Positions 1 through 7,120 of a DNA stretch of 64,000 bases are shown here, in pieces. The DNA comes from Mycobacterium sp. URHB0044. GTDB lineage: Bacteria; Actinomycetota; Actinomycetes; Mycobacteriales; Mycobacteriaceae. Numbering within the stretch: position 1 is the stretch's first letter; each line of letters starts with the position of its first letter. Below the pieces are notes generated by a model. The model was not told the origin of the DNA. It was given only the letters and a program-made list of their open reading frames with translations, and did not search any database. Made by a program: the position numbers and the translations under genes. The stretch lies in NCBI RefSeq assembly GCF_000620625.1, contig NZ_JIAW01000013.1, positions 1 to 64,000 on the forward strand, given 5' to 3'.

Positions 1-1533
1 GGCGCCGGTGTGGACGATTGGGGCGGCGTCTCACCGCTCACCCCCGATCACGTCAACCCGGAGCGGCCGTGGCCCGCGCTGGACGAGCTGGCTGCCGTCA
101 CCGCCGAAGCCGGTTACGACCTGGTGCAGCGGCTGACCGCGCAGCCGCAGTACGTGCAGGCCGGCGCGGCGTGGATCGATCCGCGGGTACGCGGGCACGT
201 CGACGCGCTGGCCGACCCGGACACCGGCCTGGCGCGTGACGTCAACCCGGTGGGGCGGCCGTGGCAGGAGCCCGACGAGGCCACCGAGTCACTGGGGCGC
301 ACGGATCTGCACACCGCGATCGACTCCGAGGGGCGGCTCACCGAGACCCGCAGCGACCTGGGTAGCGCGTTCGGGGACTGGGAGTCCATTCGCGAGAAGG
401 TGCACGAGCTGGCCGCCCGTGCCCCCGAGCGCGTCGACACCGACGTGCTGGCGGCGCTGCGCTCGGCCGAGCGCGACCCGGCCGGCTGCAGTGACGACGA
501 GTATCTGGCGCTCGCCACGGCCGACGGACCGGCGCTGGAAGCCGTTACGGCACTGGCTGATTCGCTGCGCCGTGACGTGGTCGGCGACGACGTGACGTTC
601 GTGGTCAACCGCAACATCAACTTCACCAACATCTGCTACACCGGCTGCCGGTTCTGCGCGTTCGCCCAGCGCAAGGGCGACGCCGACGCGTACTCGCTGT
701 CGACCGAGGAGGTCGCCAACCGGGCGTGGGAGGCGCACGTCGCCGGCGCCACCGAGGTGTGCATGCAGGGCGGGATCGATCCCGAGCTTCCGGTCACCGG
801 CTACGCCGACCTGGTGCGTGCGGTCAAGGCGAAGGTGCCCTCGATGCACGTGCACGCGTTCACCCCGATGGAGATCTCCAACGGCGTGACCCGCAGCGGC
901 ATTTCGACCCGCGAGTGGCTGACCAGCCTGCGCGAGGCCGGGCTGGGCAGCATCCCGGGCACCGCCGCGGAGATCCTCGACGACGAGGTGCGTTGGGTGC
1001 TCACCAAGGGCAAGCTGCCGACCTCCGCGTGGATCGAGGTCATCACGACCGCGCACGAGGTGGGCCTGCGGTCGAGCTCGACGATGATGTACGGACACGT
1101 CGACACCCCCAAGCACTGGGTCGGACACCTCAACGTGTTGCGCGACATCCAGGACCGCACCGGCGGGTTCACCGAGTTCGTCCCGTTGCCGTTCGTGCAC
1201 CAGTCCTCGCCGTTGTACCTGGCCGGCGGAGCTCGTCCCGGCCCGACGCACCGCGACAACCGGGCCGTGCACGCGTTGGCCCGGATCATGTTGCACGGCA
1301 GGATCGATCACATCCAGACCAGCTGGGTCAAGCTCGGTGTCGAGCGCACGCAGGTGATGCTCACCGGTGGTGCGAACGATCTCGGCGGCACGCTGATGGA
1401 GGAGACCATCTCGCGGATGGCCGGCTCCGAGAACGGTTCGGCCAAGACGGCGGCGGAGCTCGCCGCCATCGCCGAGGGGATCGGCCGTCCGGCCCGGCAG
1501 CGCACCACCACGTACGCCCCGCTCGCCGCGTAG
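1..1533 (+). CDS. fbiC: FO synthase FbiC, 3' part (CofH half)
   Basis: Open from the window edge, so the 5' part is missing. FbiC is a double radical-SAM enzyme that makes FO, the deazaflavin core of coenzyme F420, from a ribityl-pyrimidine and tyrosine. The visible part holds the end of the CofG half and the whole CofH half. A radical-SAM Cys-x3-Cys-x2-Cys motif (CYTGCRFC) lies at bases 634-657 and would bind the [4Fe-4S] cluster and SAM. Known mycobacterial FbiC proteins have about 850 residues, so roughly 60% is present. The C-terminal end looks intact. Very confident on family and role. Confidence 0.97.
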   Translation, partial: GAGVDDWGGVSPLTPDHVNPERPWPALDELAAVTAEAGYDLVQRLTAQPQYVQAGAAWIDPRVRGHVDALADPDTGLARDVNPVGRPWQEPDEATESLGRTDLHTAIDSEGRLTETRSDLGSAFGDWESIREKVHELAARAPERVDTDVLAALRSAERDPAGCSDDEYLALATADGPALEAVTALADSLRRDVVGDDVTFVVNRNINFTNICYTGCRFCAFAQRKGDADAYSLSTEEVANRAWEAHVAGATEVCMQGGIDPELPVTGYADLVRAVKAKVPSMHVHAFTPMEISNGVTRSGISTREWLTSLREAGLGSIPGTAAEILDDEVRWVLTKGKLPTSAWIEVITTAHEVGLRSSSTMMYGHVDTPKHWVGHLNVLRDIQDRTGGFTEFVPLPFVHQSSPLYLAGGARPGPTHRDNRAVHALARIMLHGRIDHIQTSWVKLGVERTQVMLTGGANDLGGTLMEETISRMAGSENGSAKTAAELAAIAEGIGRPARQRTTTYAPLAA

Positions 1534-1545
1534 TCCCCTTCTCCC

Positions 1546-1604
1546 GCGAGCGCGTGTCTGTCGCACGGCACGCCAGTGTGTGACCTGCAAACGCGCGCGC
1601 TCGC
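1546..1604 (+). terminator. Long stem-loop after fbiC
   Basis: GCGAGCGCG (1546-1554) pairs perfectly with CGCGCTCGC (1596-1604). An inner stem is possible between GTCGCAC (from 1560) and GTGTGAC (ending near 1583). It starts 12 bases after the fbiC stop and has no U-tract. It could be a mycobacterial terminator or an intergenic repeat element, since a 24-bp repeat follows at once. Confidence 0.45.
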
Positions 1605-1609
1605 GCGCC

Positions 1610-1633
1610 AATCTGTGGATCGTGCAAGGAAAC
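1610..1633 (+). repeat. 24-bp direct repeat, copy 1
   Basis: Starts AATCTGTGG and ends AGGAAAC. It is identical to bases 2612-2635. The two copies bracket the small two-gene cassette between fbiC and the MHS transporter. Confidence 0.85.
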
Positions 1634-1715
1634 CCCCCGACTAGGAGCGTCTCTCTTTCGCGCGTGTGGTGTCCATCACATGATGCTGGCATCTGCTGCG
1701 AGCAGGAGGTCCATC

Positions 1716-2030
1716 ATGCAGTTGACGCAACTGAGTGTGGTGCTCATCGCGCTGGGTGTGGCAGTTGCCGTTGCCCTGTTGGTGTGGCGCGGGAGGCGAC
1801 GCCGTCCGGCCGGCGAGGATGCGGAAGCCCGATATCGTCGGGACGCGCACGCCCTACGCAGCGCACGCAAGGTCCGGGCCGCCGTCCCTGGAGATGTCTG
1901 GTCGGCCGGGGCTTCGGATGGTCCGCAGTCACGGGCGAAGAAGACCACTGCCTGGGTGGCTGTGGCGTCCACGTGCGGTGGCTGCGGCGGGTGTGGTGGC
2001 TGCGGCGGCTGCGGCGGTTGCGGCGGTTGA
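1716..2030 (+). CDS. Small membrane protein with (Cys-Gly-Gly)6 C-terminal tail
   Basis: A 104-residue protein of no recognised family. Residues 5-24 form one hydrophobic segment, followed by a basic stop-transfer stretch (RGRRRR) and a charged linker. The last 18 residues are six consecutive Cys-Gly-Gly units with Cys at 87, 90, 93, 96, 99 and 102. Gly and Cys codons vary (GGT, GGC, GGG; TGC, TGT), which argues that the protein repeat itself is selected. ATG 1716 is chosen because AGGAGG ends 6 bases upstream. The tail should sit in the cytoplasm if the basic stretch follows the positive-inside rule. Regular CxxC spacing suggests metal binding or a modified-peptide tail, but function is unknown. 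Confidence 0.7.
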   Translation: MQLTQLSVVLIALGVAVAVALLVWRGRRRRPAGEDAEARYRRDAHALRSARKVRAAVPGDVWSAGASDGPQSRAKKTTAWVAVASTCGGCGGCGGCGGCGGCGG

Positions 2031-2064
2031 CCCCTACGTTCAGTCAAAGTCATTGGATGGCAAC

Positions 2065-2583
2065 ATGAGTGACAAGATGTGGCGTCGGCATGGCACCGGG
2101 TTCGATCGGTCGTTCGCTGCGGTGGCAAACCTCGAGCTCCCGCCTGCAGTGTTCAAGACGTGCCCGTGGCAGCCACGCGATCTCGTCGAGACCGGTTTGC
2201 GGCAGTGGCTGCGATGTTGCGCGGCCGGGCTGCGTGACCGCCAGGTGATTGGGATGCCATCGCACGCGGTGGACGAGGCATGGCACGGCCTGATTCTGCA
2301 CACCGCGCACTATCAAGCCTTCTGCACCAAGGCTTACGGACGATTCATGCACCACCACCCGGCCGGCGCTCCAACCGAGGGCATGCCAGCCATGGATCCG
2401 ATGGACGAGCAGTTGCGGAGGACCGTCATCGCGTGGTCGCTGGTTGCGCGGCCCGGCGAACAGTGTGTCCTCTGGGATCTCGACAACCGTGTCGGAGTGC
2501 ACCAGCCGTGGGGCCTCGAGCCGGCTCGCATCGAGACGATCGAGCTTGCCGTAGCCAGACTCGGCCCCCGCCTCCGGAATTGA
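2065..2583 (+). CDS. GRDP-like (PF07173-type) protein
   Basis: A 172-residue soluble protein. Residues 70-98 carry the signature of the glycine-rich-domain-protein-like family: D70, WH at 73-74, H79, H82-Y83, FC at 86-87 and a HHH run at 96-98. The His/Asp/Cys pattern looks like a metal site, but the biochemical role of the family is unknown. The frame stays open upstream to 1735, but that part overlaps the preceding gene in another frame. ATG 2065 is chosen because it follows that gene by 34 bases, with a weak GGATGG upstream. The pair is probably one transcript. Family confidence is fair; start is less sure. Confidence 0.68.
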   Translation: MSDKMWRRHGTGFDRSFAAVANLELPPAVFKTCPWQPRDLVETGLRQWLRCCAAGLRDRQVIGMPSHAVDEAWHGLILHTAHYQAFCTKAYGRFMHHHPAGAPTEGMPAMDPMDEQLRRTVIAWSLVARPGEQCVLWDLDNRVGVHQPWGLEPARIETIELAVARLGPRLRN

Positions 2584-2611
2584 TGTACTCCGAACGCCGC
2601 GCACGCCGACG

Positions 2612-2635
2612 AATCTGTGGATCGTGCAAGGAAAC
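2612..2635 (+). repeat. 24-bp direct repeat, copy 2
   Basis: Exact copy of 1610-1633, starting 29 bases after the GRDP-like gene. The long stem-loop that precedes copy 1 is not repeated here; only a short GC-rich run comes before it. Confidence 0.85.
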
Positions 2636-2721
2636 ACCCGGATGAACCCCACGCCCATTCCATGCGACGTGGCGCGCGTCACATCATGGTCGACACCAAC
2701 GACAAGAGGAGGCACATCGAC

Positions 2722-4068
2722 ATGCAGTCGACGGAGCAGGCCAGTGGCGGATCGCGTCGCACGAGATCCGTTGCCGGCAACGTGATCCGCGGATCGCTCG
2801 GCAACCTGATCGAGTGGTACGACTGGTACGCCTATGCGGCGTTCAGCATCTACTTCGCGAGTGTCTTCTTCCCGTCGGGCAATCCGACGGCGCAGCTGTT
2901 GAACACCGCTGGCATCTTCGCGGTGGGCTTCCTGATGCGGCCGCTCGGCGGTTGGCTCTTCGGGATGTATGCCGACCGATTCGGGCGCCGAGCGGCACTG
3001 ACCCTTTCCGTCACCATGATGGGCGTCGGTTCGCTCGCCATCGCCTTGACTCCGGGGTATGGCCAGATCGGTGCGCTGGCACCGATACTGCTCGTCCTCG
3101 CGAGGCTGTTGCAGGGGCTGTCACTGGGCGGCGAATACGGAACCTCCGCAACGTATCTCAGCGAGGTGGCGACCCCACACCGCCGCGGGTTCTACTCGTC
3201 GTTCCAGTACGTGACGCTGATCGGCGGCCAACTCCTCGCGCTGGGCCTGCAGATCGTCCTGCAGCAGACGCTCACCTCGGCGCAGATGCAGTCGTGGGGC
3301 TGGCGAATCTCGTTCGTCGTCGGTGCAATTGCGGCGGTGACGGTCATGTGGCTGCGCCGCACCATGGATGAGTCGGAGAACTACCAGCTCGCTGTCAAGG
3401 AAGACACCGAACGGGGCAGCCTGAAGGTCTTGCTCGCGTACCCGCGCGAATGCCTGACCGTCGTCGGCCTCACCTTGGGCGGCACCATCGCCTTCTATAC
3501 GTTCACCACCTACATGCAGAAGTTCATGATCAACACGACCGGCCTGCCGAAGGAGCAGGTGACGTGGATCAACTTCGTCGCGCTGCTGCTGTTCGTCGGG
3601 CTGCAGCCGCTGGTCGGCGCGTTCTCGGATCGCGTCGGCCGTCGCCCTCTGCTGATCGCCTTCGGTATCGGCGCGACACTGGGCACGGTGCCGTTGCTCA
3701 CCGCGGTCGGTCACGCCGGTTCCGCGCTGTCCGCGTTCGGCCTGATGATGATCGGCCTCGTCATCGTGTCGGGTTACACGTCGATCAATGCGGTGGTCAA
3801 GGCGGAGCTCTTCCCCGCTCGGATCCGGGCGCTCGGCGTCGGTCTGCCATACGCGCTGACGGTCGCGATCTTCGGCGGTACGACGGAGTACGTCGCGTTG
3901 GGGCTGAAGAACATCGGCCACGAGAATTGGTTCTTCTTCTACGTCGCCGGCTGTGCGTTGATCTCGCTCTTGGTCTACGTCTTCATGGGCGAGTCTTCAC
4001 GTCGTTCCCACTTGGAACGGGAGACAAAAGAACTCGATGCAGACAGGGCAGAGCCCGCAACCGCCTAG
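2722..4068 (+). CDS. MHS-family (KgtP-like) dicarboxylate:H+ symporter
   Basis: A 448-residue major-facilitator protein with about 12 membrane segments. The first segment carries GNLIEWYDWYAYA, typical of the metabolite:H+ symporter family (alpha-ketoglutarate, citrate, shikimate and proline/betaine porters). The cytoplasmic loop signature DRFGRRAAL follows segment 2, with a second copy, DRVGRRPLL, in the other half. ATG 2722 is preferred because AGAGGAGG ends 9 bases upstream; an in-frame extension to 2617 lacks such a site. It heads a same-strand run with a two-component system and a TAXI protein, which suggests uptake of a carboxylate sensed by those genes. Exact substrate unknown. Confidence 0.88.
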   Translation: MQSTEQASGGSRRTRSVAGNVIRGSLGNLIEWYDWYAYAAFSIYFASVFFPSGNPTAQLLNTAGIFAVGFLMRPLGGWLFGMYADRFGRRAALTLSVTMMGVGSLAIALTPGYGQIGALAPILLVLARLLQGLSLGGEYGTSATYLSEVATPHRRGFYSSFQYVTLIGGQLLALGLQIVLQQTLTSAQMQSWGWRISFVVGAIAAVTVMWLRRTMDESENYQLAVKEDTERGSLKVLLAYPRECLTVVGLTLGGTIAFYTFTTYMQKFMINTTGLPKEQVTWINFVALLLFVGLQPLVGAFSDRVGRRPLLIAFGIGATLGTVPLLTAVGHAGSALSAFGLMMIGLVIVSGYTSINAVVKAELFPARIRALGVGLPYALTVAIFGGTTEYVALGLKNIGHENWFFFYVAGCALISLLVYVFMGESSRRSHLERETKELDADRAEPATA

Positions 4069-4101
4069 GTGGTTGGGTGCCAGGGTCATACCATCAGCAA
4101 C

Positions 4102-4767
4102 ATGCAGGTGTTGCTCGTCGAAGACGACGAGGGTGTCGCGTCGGCGCTGGCCGAACTTCTCGGCCAGACCGGCGCGACCGTCGTGCGGACCGGCCGTGGC
4201 GCCGACGCTCTGCACCGCGTCAAGGGTTGCGATCTCGTCCTATTGGATCTCGGGCTGCCCGACATGGATGGCCTCGAGGTTTTGCGCACCCTGCGGCGCG
4301 CATCGGCCGTGCCCGTGATCATCATGACCGCACGGGACAGTGACGGCGCGGTGGTGCTGGGGCTGCGCGCGGGAGCCGACGACTACTTGGTCAAGCCGGT
4401 GCGAAAAGCGGTGCTGCTGGCGCGAATCCAGGCAGTGATGCGGCGCGTCAACCGGTCCGGGAGCGACGCCGCTGCGCATGCCGCGCCGGTGGTGGCCGGT
4501 CCCGTGACCATCGACCGGGAGCGCCGAGAAGTCACTTTGGACGGCACCCCACAGACGCTCACGAAGACCGAATTTCAGCTTCTCTCCTTGCTGGCCGGTC
4601 GCCAAGGCGAGGCGGTCAGCCGCGAAGAACTGATGCTCGAAGTGTGGGGAACCGCGGTCGTGGGCCGTTCGCGGTCGCTGGACTTCTTCATCGGCCAGGT
4701 AAGGGCCAAACTCACCGGCCTTCCGCTGCAGACGGTGCGCGGGTTCGGCTTCCGGCTGGACACCTGA
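4102..4767 (+). CDS. OmpR/PhoB-type response regulator (TctD-like)
   Basis: A 221-residue regulator. The receiver domain has the acidic pocket D8/D9, phospho-acceptor D49 (LVLLDLGLPD), T76 and K98 (LVKP). The C-terminal half is a winged-helix DNA-binding domain ending VRGFGFRLD. The chosen ATG starts directly at the receiver beta strand; an earlier in-frame start at 4069 would add an unconserved tail. It ends one base before the kinase gene, so the two are surely cotranscribed. By context it should control the transporter upstream in response to an organic acid (inference). Confidence 0.9.
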   Translation: MQVLLVEDDEGVASALAELLGQTGATVVRTGRGADALHRVKGCDLVLLDLGLPDMDGLEVLRTLRRASAVPVIIMTARDSDGAVVLGLRAGADDYLVKPVRKAVLLARIQAVMRRVNRSGSDAAAHAAPVVAGPVTIDRERREVTLDGTPQTLTKTEFQLLSLLAGRQGEAVSREELMLEVWGTAVVGRSRSLDFFIGQVRAKLTGLPLQTVRGFGFRLDT

Positions 4768-4768
4768 C

Positions 4769-6151
4769 ATGGGCCTGCGGGTTCGCATCGTCCTCGTCGT
4801 GCTTTCGCTGCTCACCACCGTCGCACTTGCCGTTCCGCTCGCGGTCAGTTCGGCGGCCCGGCGCACTGCAGTGCTCGCCGAGGAGCGGGGCAGGCAACTC
4901 ACCGCGCTCGCGGATTCGGCCGCCGTGGCAGGCATGCCCGTGCAACCCCTCGTCGACCGCTACTACGACGTCTACGGGGAAGGCGTGCTGATCGTCGACA
5001 CCGACGGACAGCCGCTTGCCTCGCGTGGACTCAGCACCGACGAATCGGCCGTCGCGTCCGCGGCGAATGGCGCGCTGGTCGATGCGCCCGCGCCACCATG
5101 GGCGCGAATCCTGCCCTGGCACCCCGATCCCGTCCTGACTGCCGTGGGTGTGCGACGCGACGGCGAACTGGTCGGCGCCGTCGTGGTGGCGGTGGACACC
5201 ACGACGGCGGCACGCGATGTCGCCCGCGCCTGGATGTGGGTGGCGTTGGGCTGCTTGGGTTTACTGGCCTTGGCCGTCCTCGCGGCTCGCGCGATCACGA
5301 GGTGGGTCCTTCGGCCGCTCGATGGGCTCGAGCGCGCGGTGGCTGAGATGACGGAAGGCGTTGCCGGACCGCCCGTCGACGTCACGGGTCCGCCGGAAGT
5401 GCGCCACTTCACCGCCGCCTTCAACACGATGGCACGTGCGGTGCGGGCGTCGCTCGACCGCCAACGCCGACTCGTTGCCGACGCGTCTCATCAACTGCGC
5501 AATCCGCTGGCCGCCGTCCGGCTGCGCGCGGACAGCCTGGACCACTACGTAGCGGAGGACGGGCGATCGACGTACGGCTCGATGACCGCGGAGTTGGATC
5601 GTTTGGAACACCTCCTGCAGCAGTTGCTCCGACTGGCCCGGGCAGAGGAGGTCAGCGGCAGTCGCAAGGTCGGTCTGCATGCCGCCGTGGCCGAGTCGAC
5701 CGACCTCGATGACCTCATCGGCGAGCGCATCGCGTTCTGGCAGCCCGTCGCCGAGGGGCAGAATCAGCGACTGCGCCACCACGCCGGCCCCAGGGGTCTC
5801 GCAGTCCGGGTCGCCCGCCACGACGTGGAACAACTGCTCGACGTCGCGCTGGACAACGCGCTGCGCTACGCCGGTGCGGACACCACGGTCAGTGTGTCGA
5901 CCGTGGTGAACGATCAAATGGTGGAGCTGATCGTCAGCGACGACGGACGCGGACTGCCCAGTGCGGACCTGCAACGGGCAGCGATGCGGTTTTGGCGAGG
6001 ACAGCAGGACGGTGGTGCAGGGACGGGCCTCGGCCTGGCGATAGCCGGCGAGATCGCGTCTGGGTACGGCGGGGCAATCTCGGTGGAGGCGTCGCCGGAG
6101 GGCGGCCTGCTCGTCCGTTGTTCGCTCCCCATGGCAGGGGATGAGACGTGA
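4769..6151 (+). CDS. Sensor histidine kinase (TctE-like)
   Basis: A 460-residue membrane kinase. Membrane segments lie at about residues 7-28 and 156-175 and flank a periplasmic sensor region of about 125 residues. A HAMP-like linker leads to the H-box DASHQLRNPLAAVR with phospho-acceptor H241. The HATPase domain shows the N box (DVALDNALRYA), DDGRGL and GTGLGLAIAGEIA. The stop overlaps the GTG of the next gene. The extracytoplasmic region is short, so it may take its signal through the TAXI lipoprotein encoded next (inference from context). Confidence 0.92.
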   Translation: MGLRVRIVLVVLSLLTTVALAVPLAVSSAARRTAVLAEERGRQLTALADSAAVAGMPVQPLVDRYYDVYGEGVLIVDTDGQPLASRGLSTDESAVASAANGALVDAPAPPWARILPWHPDPVLTAVGVRRDGELVGAVVVAVDTTTAARDVARAWMWVALGCLGLLALAVLAARAITRWVLRPLDGLERAVAEMTEGVAGPPVDVTGPPEVRHFTAAFNTMARAVRASLDRQRRLVADASHQLRNPLAAVRLRADSLDHYVAEDGRSTYGSMTAELDRLEHLLQQLLRLARAEEVSGSRKVGLHAAVAESTDLDDLIGERIAFWQPVAEGQNQRLRHHAGPRGLAVRVARHDVEQLLDVALDNALRYAGADTTVSVSTVVNDQMVELIVSDDGRGLPSADLQRAAMRFWRGQQDGGAGTGLGLAIAGEIASGYGGAISVEASPEGGLLVRCSLPMAGDET

Positions 6152-7092
6152 TCGACGGGCGATCGGCCGAAATGAGCCGTCGCGCATTCGTTCTCGGGGC
6201 CGCTGTGCTGGCGGCCAGCGCGTGCGTCCCCGGCGGTCCACGCGCCAGTGTGCGCCTTGCGGCGGGACAACGGGGCGGGCTCTACATCGCGTTCGCAGCG
6301 CTTCTCGCGGAACGCATCCAAGCCCGCTATTCGGGCATCGGCGTCGAGGTGGTTCCCACGGAAGGCAGTGTCGACAACCTCGCGTTGCTGCGGGCTGGTG
6401 ATGTCGACCTGGGGCTCGCACTGGCCGACGTCACCGAGCAGGATCGGGCCGCAGGTGCGGTGGGCACCGCACCGCCGGCCGTTGCCAGGGTGTACGAAAA
6501 CTACCTACAGGTCGTGGTGCGTGATTCCGCTGCCGTGCAACGACTCTCAGACCTCGCGGGAAAGAGGGTCTCCGTCGGCGCTGCCGGATCCGGCGCTGCG
6601 GCCACCAGCCAGGTGCTGTTCGACACCGCCGGCCTCACCGGTCGCGTCCAGATGTTCGGGTATCCCCTGCAGGAGAGTCTCTCTCGACTCGGGGACGGCA
6701 CCGTAGACGCACTGGTGTGGTCCGGAGGAGTGCCGACGCCCGCCCTCGCCGAGCTGGACGCCACGGTGCCGCTGCGGATGGTCGACCTCGGCCAGCAGGC
6801 GACCTTGATGGCGCGTTCCGGGTACCCCTACCTCGCCCGCCGCGTGCCGACCGTGAACTACGTGCCGCCCGGACTGCGTTCGATCGGCGTGCCGGATCTC
6901 CTGCTGTGCCGCCAAGACACGGCGTCCGACGTGGTCGCCGCGGTGGTCGACGTCCTCGCCTCCGAAGCCCCGCGGCTGGTGCCGCCCTACGTCCGCGGGC
7001 TGCAGTATCTCGACCCGCCGGCGATGATCCAGACCGGTCGGGTGCCGTTGCACTCGGGCGCGGTGGGTGCGTACCGCAAGCTGCACGGCTGA
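6148..7092 (+). CDS. TAXI-family solute-binding lipoprotein (orphan, no TRAP permease)
   Basis: A 314-residue exported protein. Residues 10-26 form a signal with twin Arg (R11-R12) and a lipobox-like ASA-C26, so it is probably a lipid-anchored Tat or Sec substrate. The mature part matches TRAP-associated extracytoplasmic immunogenic (TAXI) receptors: GQRGGLYIAFAALLAE, then a GSVDNLALLRAGDVDLGLA segment. GTG 6148 overlaps the kinase stop and has AGGGG 7 bases upstream; ATG 6172 is the alternative. No TRAP membrane subunit (DctQ/DctM) lies nearby, so it more likely presents ligand to the kinase than feeds a TRAP transporter. Confidence 0.85.
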   Translation: MIDGRSAEMSRRAFVLGAAVLAASACVPGGPRASVRLAAGQRGGLYIAFAALLAERIQARYSGIGVEVVPTEGSVDNLALLRAGDVDLGLALADVTEQDRAAGAVGTAPPAVARVYENYLQVVVRDSAAVQRLSDLAGKRVSVGAAGSGAAATSQVLFDTAGLTGRVQMFGYPLQESLSRLGDGTVDALVWSGGVPTPALAELDATVPLRMVDLGQQATLMARSGYPYLARRVPTVNYVPPGLRSIGVPDLLLCRQDTASDVVAAVVDVLASEAPRLVPPYVRGLQYLDPPAMIQTGRVPLHSGAVGAYRKLHG

Positions 7093-7120
7093 CGTGAATC
7101 ACCTGAAACGGGCCGGATAT

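Noticed and set aside
289..1692. A 467-codon open frame on the minus strand opposite fbiC
   Set aside because: Shadow frame of a GC-rich gene: its Arg/His/Gly-rich translation fits no fold, and the plus-strand frame has clear FbiC motifs.
1974..2027. The TGCGGC tract as a simple microsatellite
   Set aside because: Codons vary within the repeat (TGC/TGT, GGC/GGT/GGG) while the protein stays exact, so it is better read as coding.
1546..2640. An insertion sequence ending in the 24-bp direct repeats
   Set aside because: No transposase, no terminal inverted repeats, and the repeat is too long for an ordinary target duplication.
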